A stretch of 64,000 nucleotides of DNA. Source: JAIBJN01 sp963699495 (GTDB taxonomy: Bacteria; Actinomycetota; Thermoleophilia; Gaiellales; Gaiellaceae). Position 1 is the first letter of the stretch. Each line of letters begins with the position of its first letter. The stretch lies in assembly GCA_963699495.1 (NCBI GenBank), contig CAVOUB010000005.1, forward strand, positions 1,095,914 through 1,159,913. The letters are read 5' to 3'. Positions 42,183-51,646 of the stretch are shown one piece after another. The translations under genes were made by a program, and so were the position numbers. The notes beneath the pieces are model-generated. The model did no database searches. It saw only the letters and a program-made list of their open reading frames with translations, and was not told the origin of the DNA.

Positions 42183-44253
42183 TGCCGCTCACGATCCTCG
42201 AGGGCTCGACATTCTGCGTCTCCGACGAGCTCGGGGACATCGTCGAGCCGACCATGGGCCTCTTCGCCCACGACACGCGCTTCCTCTCGCGCTGGGTTCT
42301 GACCATCAACGGTGCGCGGCCGCTGATGCTCTCCTCGCGCAAGGTGGAGTACTACTCGGCGGCCTTCTTCCTGCGCAACCCGGTCGTCGGCGGCCTCGCC
42401 CACGACGAGGTCTCCATCGCCCGCGAGCGCTTCATCGGCGACGCCATGCAGGAGCACTTCGTCGTCTCGAACCACTCGCCGCGCCGCGTCGAGTTCGACC
42501 TCTCGCTGGAGATCGGCAACGACTTCGCCGACATCTTCGCCGTCAAGGCCTACGACTTCGCCCTCGGGGATCCGGAGCACGCGAAGCCGCTGCCGCCCCC
42601 CGTCGCGCCCGTGTACGAGTCCGACGACAACCAGTTCGTCTTCTCGGTCAGCGTGAACGGCTTCCACGGGCTCACGCAGGTCGTGCTCTCGGAGCGGGGC
42701 GAGGGCCGACGACTCGAAGGTGACCTACCGCATCGAGCTCGAGCCGCGGCAGACGTGGCGGCTGCGCGCCGACGTGATTCCCGCGACCGACGGCATGCGC
42801 ACCGCCGTCCAGCTGGCCGAGCGGCGCTTCGGCGACGAGCTTGCGCGGGTGCGGGCCTCGCTCGCCGCCTGGCGCCTGCGCGTCCCCCAGCTTCGTGGCT
42901 CCTGGGACGACCTCACGCACTCCTTCCGCCAGTCCGTCGCCGACCTCTCGTCGCTCGCGGATGGACGAGGACACGCGCGTCCCGGGCCAGCTGCCGGCGG
43001 CGGGGATGCCGTGGTTCATGACCGTCTTCGGCCGCGACACCCTGATCACCTGCCTGCAGACGCTCCTCTTCGGCCCGGAGCTGGCGCAGAACGCGCTCGC
43101 CGTCCTCGCCGAGCTGCAGGCGAAGGAGGACGACCCGGAGGCCGACGCCGAGCCGGGCAAGATCGTCCACGAGGTGCGGCACGGAAAGAGCGCAGAGGCC
43201 TGGTTCCCCCGCTACTACGGCACCGCCGACGCGACCCCCCTGTACCTGATCCTTCTCTCGGAGGTCTGGCGCTGGACCGACGACGCCGGCCTCGTCCGCG
43301 GCCTGCGCGAGCCGGCCATGCGCGCGCTCGAGTGGATCGACCGCTACGGCGACCTCGACGGCGACGGATTCGTCGAGTACCGGCGCCGTTCGGCGCGCGG
43401 GCTCGTCAACCAGTCGTGGAAGGACTCGGGCAACTCGCAGCTCTTCCACGACGGGCGCATGGCCGAGGCGCCGATCGCGCCGTGCGAGGTGCAGGGCTAC
43501 GTCTACGACGCGAAGCTTCGCCTGGCCGAGCTGGCCCGCGAGGTCTGGCGCGAGCGGGAGCTCGCCGACCGGCTCGAGCGCGAGGCGGCGGCGCTGCGGG
43601 CCCGCTTCGACGAGGCCTTCTGGTGCGAGGCGCGTGGCGGCTACTACGCACTCGCGCTCGACGCCGAGAAGAAGCGCGTCGACTCGCTCACCTCCAACAT
43701 CGGTCACCTGTTGTGGAGCGGCATCGTCCCTCCCGAGCGGGTCGATGCGATCGTCGACCAGCTGATGGGGGAGGAGCTGTGGTCGGGCTGGGGCGTCCGC
43801 ACGATGTCGGTCGCCGACGGCGGCTTCAACCCGCTTGCGTACCACAACGGCACCGTGTGGCCGCACGACAACTCACTCATCGCCTGGGGCCTCGCGCGCT
43901 ACGGCCGCTGGGCCGAGGCGCAGCGCATCGTCAGACGGCTGCTGAACGCCTCCTCCTACTTCGACCACCAGCTGCCCGAGGTCTTCGCCGGCTTCTCGCG
44001 CACGGAGACGCCGTTTCCGATCCCGTACCCGACCGCCGCGCGGCCACAGGCGTGGGCGGCCGGCGCGCCGGTGCTGCTGCTCCAGCTGCTGCTCGGGCTC
44101 CAGCCCGACCGGCGCCGCCACCTGCTCGGCTCGACGGCCCCCGACGACATCCCTTCGTGGGCCGGCGCGCTCCGGCTCACCGGCGTGCGTGCGTTCGACA
44201 AGGCCTGGGACGTGCAACTTCAGGACGGGCGTGTCACCATCGAACCGGCTTGA
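42182..44253 (+). CDS. Amylo-alpha-1,6-glucosidase-type glycogen debranching enzyme (two frameshifts)
   Basis: The N-terminal domain (LEGSTFCVSDELGDIVEPTM, GLFAHDTRFLSRWVLTING) and the (alpha/alpha)6-barrel GH-type domain (MPWFMTVFGRDTLITCLQTL, LVNQSWKDSGNSQLFHDGRM, YHNGTVWPHDNSLIAWGLAR) mark the trehalose/glycogen-debranching family. One extra G at 42703-42705 separates LSERGE from ADDSKVTYRIELEP, and a second at about 42957 separates VADLSSL from RMDEDTRVPGQLPA. The corrected length is about 690 residues. It probably cleaves alpha-1,6 branches or a related oligosaccharide, together with the adjacent glycosyltransferase. Confidence 0.83.
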
Positions 44254-45284
44254 GGATCGCAATCATCTCCCCGGTGTGGTTCCCGGTCCCACCGTCCGGC
44301 TACGGCGGGATCGAATGGGTCGTCTCGCTCCTCGCCGACGGCCTCGCCGAAGCCGGCCACGACGTCACGCTCTTTGCCTCGGGCGATTCCTCCACGAAGG
44401 CCGAGCTCGTCTCCGTGTACCCGGAGGCGCCGTCGGCCGACATCGGGCGCACGGGCCCGGAGCTCAGGCACGCGCTCGCGTGCTACGAGCGCGCCGGCGA
44501 GTTCGACATCGTCAACGACCATTCCGGGCCGCTGGGCGCGGTGCTCGGCGCCACCGTCGAGACGCGGGTCGTCCACACCGTGCACGGGCCGCTCGTCGGC
44601 ACCGACGGCGAGCTGTACGCGTCGCTCGCCCGCGTCGCGCCCGAGGTCGGGCTGATCTCGCTCTCCATGAACCAGCGCAAGCCGCAGCCAGACCTCCCCT
44701 GGGTGGCGAACTGCCACAACGCCCTCGACCTGGACGCCTACCCGGTGCACACCCAGCGCGGCGAGTACCTCCTCTTCCTCGGGCGCCTGAGCGCCGACAA
44801 GGGTTGCCACCGGGCGGTCGAGGTCGCGCTCGAGGCCGGCCTGCCGCTCAAGATCGCCGGGAAGATGCGGGAGCCCGAGGAGCAGGAGTACTTCGAGACG
44901 TACGTCGCGCCGCACCTCGGGGACGGCATCGAGTACCTCGGCGAGACGAGCCACGCGAAGAAGGTGGCGCTGCTCCAGAACGCGCGGGCGACGCTCTTCC
45001 CGATCGAGTGGGAGGAGCCGTTCGGCCTCGTCATGATCGAGTCCATGGCGTGCGGGACACCGGTGATCGCCACGCGCTGGGGAGCGGTGCCCGAGGTGAT
45101 CGAGCACGGCCGCTCCGGGATCATCGTCGACGACTACCGCGAGATGGCGGGTGCGCTCGCCGAGGCGGACGAGCTCGAGCCGCTCGAGTGCCGCCGGTCG
45201 GTCGAGGAGGCCTTCTCGGCCGAGCGCATGGTGCGGGACTACGCGGCGGCCTACGAGACCGTGCTCGCGCGCGCCCCGGACTAG
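44250..45284 (+). CDS. GT4-family glycosyltransferase
   Basis: A 344-residue retaining glycosyltransferase. It starts RIAIISPVWFPVPPSGYGGI, the typical GT4 N-terminal glycine-rich acceptor loop. The donor-binding half has YLLFLGRLSADKGCHRAVEV and ARATLFPIEWEEPFGLVMIE, with the E-x7-E motif in EPFGLVMIESM, and MACGTPVIATRWGAVPEVIE. The TTG start overlaps the debranching-enzyme stop (TTGA), indicating coupling. The sugar donor is unknown. It converges on metB with a 4-bp overlap. Confidence 0.87.
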   Translation: MRIAIISPVWFPVPPSGYGGIEWVVSLLADGLAEAGHDVTLFASGDSSTKAELVSVYPEAPSADIGRTGPELRHALACYERAGEFDIVNDHSGPLGAVLGATVETRVVHTVHGPLVGTDGELYASLARVAPEVGLISLSMNQRKPQPDLPWVANCHNALDLDAYPVHTQRGEYLLFLGRLSADKGCHRAVEVALEAGLPLKIAGKMREPEEQEYFETYVAPHLGDGIEYLGETSHAKKVALLQNARATLFPIEWEEPFGLVMIESMACGTPVIATRWGAVPEVIEHGRSGIIVDDYREMAGALAEADELEPLECRRSVEEAFSAERMVRDYAAAYETVLARAPD

Positions 45285-46435
45285 GCCGAGCTGGACGCCG
45301 CGCCGACCGCCGCGAGCGCCTGCTCGAGGTCGGCCACGAGGTCGTTCGCCGACTCGAGCCCGGCAGAGAGCCGGATGAGGTTGCCGGGGACGGCGAACGG
45401 TGCTTCCGCAGTCGACGCGTGGGTCATGGCGACCGGGACCTCGATGAGGCTCTCGACCCCGCCGAGGCTCTCCGCGAGCGTCCACACCTTCGTGCGCGTG
45501 ACGAGCTCGGCGGCCGCGGCGTCGTCGGCCACGAGGAAGGCGATCATCCCGCCGAAGTCGCGCATCTGGGCCGCGGCCACCTCGTGTCCGGGATGGTCGG
45601 GCAGTCCCGGGTAGAGGACGCGCTCGACCGCAGGGTGTTCCGCCAGGAAGGCGGCGACCGCGCGGGCGTTCTCGCAGTGGCGCTCCATGCGGACGGCGAG
45701 CGTCTTCAGCCCCCGGAGGACGAGCCAGCAGTCGAACGGCCCGGGGACTGCCCCGAGGGACTTCTGCAGGAACTTGAGGCGCTCGGCGACGGTCGGGTCG
45801 TTGGTGGCCGCGAAGCCGCCGATCACGTCCGAGTGGCCGCCGAGGTACTTCGTCGTCGAGTGGACGACGATGTCGGCGCCGAGCTCGAGCGGAAGCTGGA
45901 GGTAGGGCGTGGCGAAGGTGTTGTCGACGACGACGAGGGCCCCGACCGCGTGCGCCGCCTCGGCAGCCTTGGCGATGTCGATCACGTTGAGGAGCGGGTT
46001 CGTCGGCGTCTCCAGCCAGACGATGCGCGTCGTCTCGTCCAGGTGTCGCTCGAGGCCGTCGGCGATCTCCTGCGCCGAGACGAACGCGAACCTGTAGCCC
46101 TTGGGCTCGTACACCTGCGAGAACATCCGGTAGACGCCGCCGTAGACGTCGTTCACGGAGACGATGCGGTCGCCCGGGTTGACGAGGTGCATGATCGTCG
46201 TCGTGGCGCCGAGGCCAGAGGAGTACGCCAGCCCGTGCGCCGCCCCTTCGAGGGAGGCGAGGCAGGTCTCGAGCGCCGTCCGCGTCGGGTTCCCCGAGCG
46301 GGAGTAGTCGTAGCCCTTGTTGACGCCGACCGCGTCCTGGACGAACGTCGACGTCTGGTAGATCGGCGTGATGACAGCCCCGGTGGCCGGGTCCGGCTCC
46401 TGCCCTGCGTGGATCGCCCGCGTCTCGAAGTCCAC
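45281..46435 (-). CDS. metB: Cystathionine gamma-synthase/lyase
   Basis: A 384-residue PLP enzyme of the Cys/Met metabolism family: AIHAGQEPDPATGAVITPIY, the PLP-phosphate site YSSGLGATTTIMHL, VVVDNTFATPYLQ, and the PLP lysine in VHSTTKYLGGHSDVIGG. The C-terminal ESLGGVESLIEVPVAMTHAS is also typical. I chose the GTG at 46435 because a TACACT box lies exactly 6 nt upstream; a GTG at 46471 would add 12 residues overlapping a repeat. With the cbs gene upstream it forms a transsulfuration pair; whether it works as synthase or lyase is not decided by sequence. Confidence 0.9.
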   Translation of the reverse strand: MDFETRAIHAGQEPDPATGAVITPIYQTSTFVQDAVGVNKGYDYSRSGNPTRTALETCLASLEGAAHGLAYSSGLGATTTIMHLVNPGDRIVSVNDVYGGVYRMFSQVYEPKGYRFAFVSAQEIADGLERHLDETTRIVWLETPTNPLLNVIDIAKAAEAAHAVGALVVVDNTFATPYLQLPLELGADIVVHSTTKYLGGHSDVIGGFAATNDPTVAERLKFLQKSLGAVPGPFDCWLVLRGLKTLAVRMERHCENARAVAAFLAEHPAVERVLYPGLPDHPGHEVAAAQMRDFGGMIAFLVADDAAAAELVTRTKVWTLAESLGGVESLIEVPVAMTHASTAEAPFAVPGNLIRLSAGLESANDLVADLEQALAAVGAASSSA

Positions 46436-46441
46436 GGCCTC

Positions 46442-46447
46442 AGTGTA
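46442..46447 (-). promoter_or_regulatory. -10 box of a leaderless promoter for metB
   Basis: On the minus strand TACACT is followed after 6 nt by the GTG at 46435. metB can thus be transcribed separately from cbs, from which it is separated by two palindromic repeats. Confidence 0.5.
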
Positions 46448-46456
46448 TGCACGCCT

Positions 46457-46507
46457 GTCTTCCGCAGACACGTCAGGGGTCAGACCCCGGGCGTGTCCCG
46501 TTCGGAC
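46457..46507. repeat. 51-bp palindromic repeat, copy 1
   Basis: Core GGGGTC-A-GACCCC centred at 46482, inner arms CACGTCA / GGGCGTG with two mismatches, outer ends GTCT / GGAC. First member of a pair between metB and cbs; 51 nt separate it from copy 2. Confidence 0.7.
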
Positions 46508-46558
46508 CGAACGTCGCAGTCCGTGCGCCGCCGCGCTGAGACAGACCGCAGTGGGCCC

Positions 46559-46609
46559 GTCCCCAACCGGCGTGTCCGGGGTCAGACCCCGGACGTGGCC
46601 GGAGGGGAC
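46559..46609. repeat. 51-bp palindromic repeat, copy 2
   Basis: GTCCGGGGTC (46574-46583) and GACCCCGGAC (46585-46594) pair perfectly around A46584; outer ends GTCCCC (46559-46564) and GGGGAC (46604-46609) also pair. It ends one base from the cbs stop and may terminate cbs transcription. Confidence 0.75.
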
Positions 46610-46610
46610 G

Positions 46611-48018
46611 CTAGGCGCCGCTGCCGGCGCCGCGGCCGTGGGCGAGGTACTCGAGGAGGTCGGCGCGGCTGAGGACGCCGACCGGCTTGCCGCTCCGCGC
46701 GACGACGACGGCCGGGTTGCCGGCCGAGAGATCGGCGAAGACGGTGTCCACGGACTCGTCGATCTCCACCGCCGGGAGGGGCGGTTCCATGGCCGCGGCG
46801 ACTTCCTCGCCGAGCGCCTCGGGGCTGCGGACGACGCGCTCGAAGAGCCCCCGCTCTCGGATCGAGCCCACGAGGTCTGCCAGCGACTCCACGTTTGCGT
46901 GGCGCACGACCGGGATCTGCGAGATCCCGTAGCGCTGCATGAGATCGATGGCGTCGCCGACCTTCTGGTGCGACTCGAGCGTGACCAGCTCCGGGACCTC
47001 CGGGTCCTGCCGGCGCTTGAAGGCGAGCACCTCCTCGATGGTCGGCGCGGGCGCCTCTCGCTCGAGGAAGCCGTGCTCCATGAGCCAGTTGTCGTCGTAG
47101 AGCTTCGAGAGATAGCCGCGGCCCGAGTCGGGGATCAGCGTGACGAGGGTCGCGTCCGGTCCGAAGCGCTTCGCCACTTCGAGCATCGCCCAGACGGCCG
47201 TGCCGCCCGAGCCGCCCACGAGCAGGCCCTCCTCCCGCGCCAGCCGGCGCGCCGTGCGGAAGGAGTCCCTGTCCGAGACGGTCACGTACTCGTCGACGAG
47301 AGACGGGTCGTAGGTCGCCGGCCAGAAATCCTCGCCGATGCCCTCGACGAGGTAGGGATGGACGTTGTCCGGCTGCGAGAAGATCGATCCTTCGGGGTCG
47401 GCGCCGACGACGAGGAGGTCGGGCTTGCGCTCACGCAGGTAGCGCGCCGTCCCCGAGATCGTCCCGCCGGTGCCGACGGAGAAGACGATTGCGTCGAGCT
47501 CCCCGCCGGTCTGCTCCCAGATCTCCGGCCCGGTCGTCTCGTAGTGCGCCTGCGGGTTGGCAGGATTCGAGTACTGGTCGGGCTTGAACGCCCCGGGGAT
47601 CTCCTCGGCCAGCCTGTTCGACACCGAGTAGTAGCTCTCCGGCGATTCCGGCGGGACAGCCGTGGGGCAGATGACGACGTCGGCGCCGTAGCTGCGCAGC
47701 AGCGCGCGCTTCTCCTCGGCGATCTTGTCCGGCATGACGAACACGCAGCGATAGCCTTTGATCGCCGCCGCGATCGCCAGGCCGACGCCCGTGTTCCCGC
47801 TCGTGGGCTCGACGATGGTGCCCGCCCGGCCGGAGCTTCCCCTCCCGCTCGGCGGCCTCGATCATCCGGATCCCGATCCGGTCCTTCACGCTTCCGCCCG
47901 GATTCATGTACTCCAGCTTGGCGAGCAGCGTCGGCCCCGACTCGCGCCCCACCCGCTGGAGCCGCACGAGCGGCGTGCCCCCGACGAGGTCGAGGACGGT
48001 CGGATGCTCGCGAGGCAC
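46611..48018 (-). CDS. cbs: Cystathionine beta-synthase with two CBS domains (frameshifted)
   Basis: The N-terminal PLP domain begins VLDLVGGTPLVRLQRVG with the PLP lysine in EYMNPGGSVKDRIGI. The phosphate loop GTGGTISGTARYL follows, and the C-terminal 120 residues hold a CBS-domain pair (ESHQKVGDAIDLMQRYGISQ, SGKPVGVLSRADLLEYLAHG). One extra base at about 47820 splits the gene after KLRPGG and before TIVEPTSGNTGVGLAIAAAI. The corrected length is about 469 residues. It condenses serine or O-acetylserine with homocysteine or sulfide. The GTG start follows a leaderless-type -10 box, although upstream genes are close. Confidence 0.88.
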
Positions 48019-48024
48019 GGCGAT

Positions 48025-48030
48025 AGCGTA
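48025..48030 (-). promoter_or_regulatory. -10 box of a leaderless promoter for cbs
   Basis: On the minus strand TACGCT lies 6 nt before the GTG at 48018, inside the 21-nt gap to the upstream membrane-protein gene; likely an internal promoter. Confidence 0.45.
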
Positions 48031-48039
48031 ATGCGTCGG

Positions 48040-48597
48040 TCAAAGCCCGACGCCGACGAGCCGGAAGAACCAGACGGCGCTGGTGTACCAGACGGCGATC
48101 AGGACGGCGAAGAGGAGCCCGCCCGCCGTCGGGAGCACCCAGCCGGGAAAGCGGTGCAGCCGGACGACGAGCACCTTGGCCGCGAAGGCTCCGTAGAAGG
48201 CGCAGCCGAGGAGGGAGTGGGCCAGCACGCGATCGTCGCCGCTCTGGAAGCCAAGCTTGAAGATGCAGTGATAGGCAACCGGGAGGGTGAGGACGAAAGC
48301 GAGCCGCCCGCTCCACCGGTGGGCGCCCGGGATCCATGCCGGCCGCGGCCAGGGGAGCTTGCGGAAGATCCAGGCGGCGGTGAAGAGCTGCACGAGGCCC
48401 AGCGCGACCGCCGCGCTGGCGAGCCAGACCTTGAGGTGGAGCGTGTCGCTGAAGAAGAGGTCGAAGTAACCGCCGCCCCGGTCGATCTCCGCTGCGGCCA
48501 GAAACCCGGCGAGCAGCGAGACGACGGCGAAGCCCGCCAGGGGGACGAGGAGCCAGGGAGGAGAGCGGGTCGGGCCGGGGGTCGGCGCGGTCGTCAT
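48040..48597 (-). CDS. Four- to five-helix membrane protein (DUF6529-like)
   Basis: A 185-residue protein with helices at PWLLVPLAGFAVVSLLAGFL, VWLASAAVALGLVQLFTAAW, RLAFVLTLPVAYHCIFKLGF, LLGCAFYGAFAAKVLVV and the C-terminus. Histidines in GAHRWSG, AYHCI, LAHSLLG and RLHRFPG are spaced as in b561-type haem proteins, which suggests possible haem binding; that is inference. It begins 1 nt after purH ends and is probably part of the same transcript. Function unknown. Confidence 0.65.
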   Translation of the reverse strand: MTTAPTPGPTRSPPWLLVPLAGFAVVSLLAGFLAAAEIDRGGGYFDLFFSDTLHLKVWLASAAVALGLVQLFTAAWIFRKLPWPRPAWIPGAHRWSGRLAFVLTLPVAYHCIFKLGFQSGDDRVLAHSLLGCAFYGAFAAKVLVVRLHRFPGWVLPTAGGLLFAVLIAVWYTSAVWFFRLVGVGL

Positions 48598-48598
48598 G

Positions 48599-50140
48599 TC
48601 AGTGCCGGAAATGCCGGCGCGAGGTGAAGACCATCACCGCGCCGGCGGCCTGCACCGCGTCGACGACCTCCTCGTCCCGCTTCGAGCCACCCGGCTGGAC
48701 GATCGCCACGACCCCGGCGTCGAGCGCGAGCTGCGGCCCGTCCGGGAACGGGAAGAACGCGTCCGAGGCGAGCGCCGAGCCGGTGAGGTCGTGCCCGTGC
48801 TCGACCGCCTTCTCGAGCGCGAGCCGCACCGCGTCCACCCGGCTCATCTGGCCGCCCCCGACGCCGATCGTCTGCAGGCCCTTGGCGATCACGATCGCGT
48901 TCGAGGCGACGTGCTTGGCGACCCGCCAGGCGAAGAGGAGATCGCCCCAGCCCGCTTCGTCGGGATGGTCCTCGGTGACGATCTTCATGCCCTCCCGGTC
49001 GTCGACCTCGGCGTCCGTGTCCTGGACGAGGAAGCCGCCCAGCACGCGGCGGAAGTCGCGGTCGCCCGGGCTGGCGCCGCGACGCTCGCGGTCGCGCAGG
49101 ATGCGGAGGGCCTCCTTGCCCCGCAGGATCGCGAGCGCCTCGTCGTCGAAGTCGGGCGCGATCAGCACCTCGACGAACTGCTCCGCGAGCCGGGCGGCGA
49201 CGTCGGGCGACACCCTCCGGTTGAGCGCGACGATCCCTCCGTAGGCCGACACCGGATCGGCGGCGAGCGCCTTCTCGTACGCCTCACCGATCGTCGCTGC
49301 GACGGCGACGCCGCACGGGTTCGCGTGCTTGACGACCACGCACGTCGGGAGCGTGAACTCGCGCAGCACCGCCCGCGCGGCATCCAGGTCGTTGAGGTTG
49401 TTGAACGAGAGCTCTTTCCCCCCGAGGCGGTCGATCCGCGAGAGGAGGTGGCGGCGCACGCCGGCCTCGGCGTAGAAGGCGGCCCGCTGGTGGGGGTTCT
49501 CCCCGTAGACGAGCTCGTTCTCGCGCTCGAGCGAGAGCAGGAGCCGGGGCGGGAACGTCTCCACGTCGGCGAACCAGGCGGCGATGGACGTCTCGTACGC
49601 GGCCGTGTGCGCGAAGGCCTCCGCCGCGAGCTTCCGCCGCGTGTCGAGCTCGACCCCGCCGGCCCGGAGCTCGGCGAGGATCTCCTCGTAGCGCGACGCC
49701 TCGCAGACGGGCACGACGTCGACGAAGTTCTTGGCCGCCGCGCGCAGGAGCGCGGGCCCGCCGATGTCGATCATCTCGACCGCATCCTCCTCACGGACGT
49801 TCCGGCGCGAGGTCACGCTCTGGAACGGATACAGGTTCACGCACACGAGGTCGAAGGTGCGGATCTCGTGCTCGCGCAGCTCGTCCAGGTCGGCCTCGCG
49901 CGCGCGGCGCGCGAGGATGCCGGCGTGAATCCGCGGGTGGAGCGTCTTGACGCGTCCCCCGAGCAGCTCCGGGACATCCGTCAGCTCCTCGACGGGGACG
50001 ACGTCGATGCCGAGCTCGCCGATGTAGGCGGCGGTGCCGCCGCTCGCCACGATCTCGACTCCCAGGTCGGAGAGCCCGCGGGCAAAGACGTCCAGCCCGG
50101 TCTTGTCGAAGACCGAAATGAGAGCGCGGTCCACCTGCAT
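48599..50140 (-). CDS. purH: Bifunctional AICAR formyltransferase / IMP cyclohydrolase
   Basis: A 513-residue enzyme for the last two steps of IMP synthesis. The N-terminal MGS-like cyclohydrolase domain has ISVFDKTGLDVFARGLSDLG and GRVKTLHPRIHAGILAR; the C-terminal transformylase has LSFNNLNDLDAARAVLREF, the catalytic lysine-histidine region VVKHANPCGVAVA, and VDAVRLALEKA. Length is normal. It lies 7 nt downstream of purN. Confidence 0.96.
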   Translation of the reverse strand: MQVDRALISVFDKTGLDVFARGLSDLGVEIVASGGTAAYIGELGIDVVPVEELTDVPELLGGRVKTLHPRIHAGILARRAREADLDELREHEIRTFDLVCVNLYPFQSVTSRRNVREEDAVEMIDIGGPALLRAAAKNFVDVVPVCEASRYEEILAELRAGGVELDTRRKLAAEAFAHTAAYETSIAAWFADVETFPPRLLLSLERENELVYGENPHQRAAFYAEAGVRRHLLSRIDRLGGKELSFNNLNDLDAARAVLREFTLPTCVVVKHANPCGVAVAATIGEAYEKALAADPVSAYGGIVALNRRVSPDVAARLAEQFVEVLIAPDFDDEALAILRGKEALRILRDRERRGASPGDRDFRRVLGGFLVQDTDAEVDDREGMKIVTEDHPDEAGWGDLLFAWRVAKHVASNAIVIAKGLQTIGVGGGQMSRVDAVRLALEKAVEHGHDLTGSALASDAFFPFPDGPQLALDAGVVAIVQPGGSKRDEEVVDAVQAAGAVMVFTSRRHFRH

Positions 50141-50147
50141 CCTTGAG

Positions 50148-50696
50148 TCAGGAGCGTAGAGCGCCCGCCAGATAGAGGCGGGCGGCCTCGGGCAGCAGGC
50201 GGTGCTCGACCTCGTGCACCCGCTCGCGGAGGGTCTCGGGCGTGTCGCCCGGCTCGATCGCGACCGCTTCCTGGAAGATGACCGGGCCGGAGTCCACGCC
50301 CTGGTCGACGAAGTGGACGGTGACCCCGGTCTCGGCGACGCCGGCGGCCAGCGCGTCCTCGATCGGCGTCGTCCCCGGAAAGGCCGGGAGCAGCGACGGG
50401 TGGACGTTGATGGCCGTGTGGCGCTCGAGGAAGCCGGTGGTGAGCAGGTGCATGTACCCGGCGCAGACGACCAGCTCGACCCCGTGCTCCGAGAGCCAGC
50501 CGGCCATGGCGCGGTCGCGCTCCTCGCGGGAGGGGTAGTCCTCGAGCGCGAAGACGGCGGTCGGGATCCCCGCCCGCTCCGCGCGCGCGAGTGCCCCGGC
50601 TGCGGCCGTGTTGGAGGCCACCGCCCTGATCGGAAGCTCCTGGTCGATCAGCGCCTGCAGGTTCGAGCCGCGGCCGGAGACCAGGACGCCGATCAC
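50148..50696 (-). CDS. purN: Phosphoribosylglycinamide formyltransferase
   Basis: A 182-residue GAR transformylase: VLVSGRGSNLQALIDQ at the N-terminus, catalytic Asn-His-Asp elements in AINVHPSLLPAFPG and HFVDQGVDSGPVI. It transfers formyl from 10-formyl-THF to GAR. The GTG at 50696 overlaps the purM stop by 4 bp; the longer open frame upstream lies within purM and is not coding. Confidence 0.95.
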   Translation of the reverse strand: MIGVLVSGRGSNLQALIDQELPIRAVASNTAAAGALARAERAGIPTAVFALEDYPSREERDRAMAGWLSEHGVELVVCAGYMHLLTTGFLERHTAINVHPSLLPAFPGTTPIEDALAAGVAETGVTVHFVDQGVDSGPVIFQEAVAIEPGDTPETLRERVHEVEHRLLPEAARLYLAGALRS

Positions 50697-51646
50697 GGCG
50701 CGTCGGCCCAGGCGACCCCGTCGAGCCCCGCCTCGAGCCGGCCGATCACCGGGAGGCCGGCCCGCTCCGCGTCCGCCGCCTGCACGACGGCGCAAAAGCC
50801 GACGCCGAGGTTGAAGACGCGGCGCTGCTCCTCCTCGGGGACGCCGTGCTCGTCCAGCCAGGCGTAGACCGCAGGTCGCTCCCAGCTCTCGGGGTCGATG
50901 CGGGCGCCGAGCCCGGCGGGGAGGACGCGCGGGAGGTTGCCGGGAATCCCGCCGCCGGTGACGTGGGCGAGCGCGCGGACGTCGACCTCGGCCCGCAGCC
51001 GCCGGACGTCCTCCAGGTAGAGCCGTGTGGGGGCGAGCAGGAGGTCGGCGTCGACGTCGCCGTCCCCGAGCACGCTGCGGACGAGCGTGAACCCGTTCGC
51101 GTGCAGCCCGCTCGACGGGAGTCCCAGGACCACGTCACCAGGCTCGCAGCGCGAGCCGTCGACCAGGTCGGCCCGGCGCACGAGGCCGACCATCGTCCCG
51201 GCGAAGTCCAGCTCGTCCTCGCGGTAGATCCCGGGCAGCTCCGCGGTCTCGCCGCCGAGGATCGCGCAGCCGGCTGCGCGGCAGACCGAGGCTGCGCCTG
51301 CCACGAGGTCGGCGACCTCGGCCAGATCGAGCGCGGCTGCGGCCGCGTAGTCCAGGAAGAACAGCGGCTCCGCGCCGACGGTGAGCAGGTCGTTGGCGCA
51401 GTGCGCGGCCAGGTCGACGCCGGCGTCGAAGAGGCGGCCTGCGCGCCTCGAGAGGATCAGCTTCGTCCCGACACCGTCGGTCGTCGCCGCCAGCAGCCGC
51501 TCGTCGTCGAGCGCGAAGAGGCCGGCGAAGCCGCCGAGGGAGCCTTCGACGCGATCGGTGCGGGTCGACTCGACCGCGGCCCGCAGCCGCCCCACGACCT
51601 CCTCCGCCTTGGCCAGTGAGACGCCGGCCTCGCCGTACGAGGTCAC
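50693..51646 (-). CDS. purM: Phosphoribosylformylglycinamidine cyclo-ligase (AIR synthetase)
   Basis: A 317-residue PurM: the ATP-site segment LLAATTDGVGTKLILSRRAG, CANDLLTVGAEPLFFLDYAA, GCAILGGETAELPGIY and HVTGGGIPGNLPRVLP. It closes the imidazole ring of the purine precursor using ATP. It overlaps the VOC gene before it and purN after it by 4 bp each, so the three are translationally coupled. Confidence 0.96.
   Translation of the reverse strand: MTSYGEAGVSLAKAEEVVGRLRAAVESTRTDRVEGSLGGFAGLFALDDERLLAATTDGVGTKLILSRRAGRLFDAGVDLAAHCANDLLTVGAEPLFFLDYAAAAALDLAEVADLVAGAASVCRAAGCAILGGETAELPGIYREDELDFAGTMVGLVRRADLVDGSRCEPGDVVLGLPSSGLHANGFTLVRSVLGDGDVDADLLLAPTRLYLEDVRRLRAEVDVRALAHVTGGGIPGNLPRVLPAGLGARIDPESWERPAVYAWLDEHGVPEEEQRRVFNLGVGFCAVVQAADAERAGLPVIGRLEAGLDGVAWADAP

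Noticed and set aside
42182..44253. Two or three separate genes in the debranching-enzyme region
   Set aside because: The three frame segments match consecutive parts of one family, in order and without gaps, once two single bases are removed.
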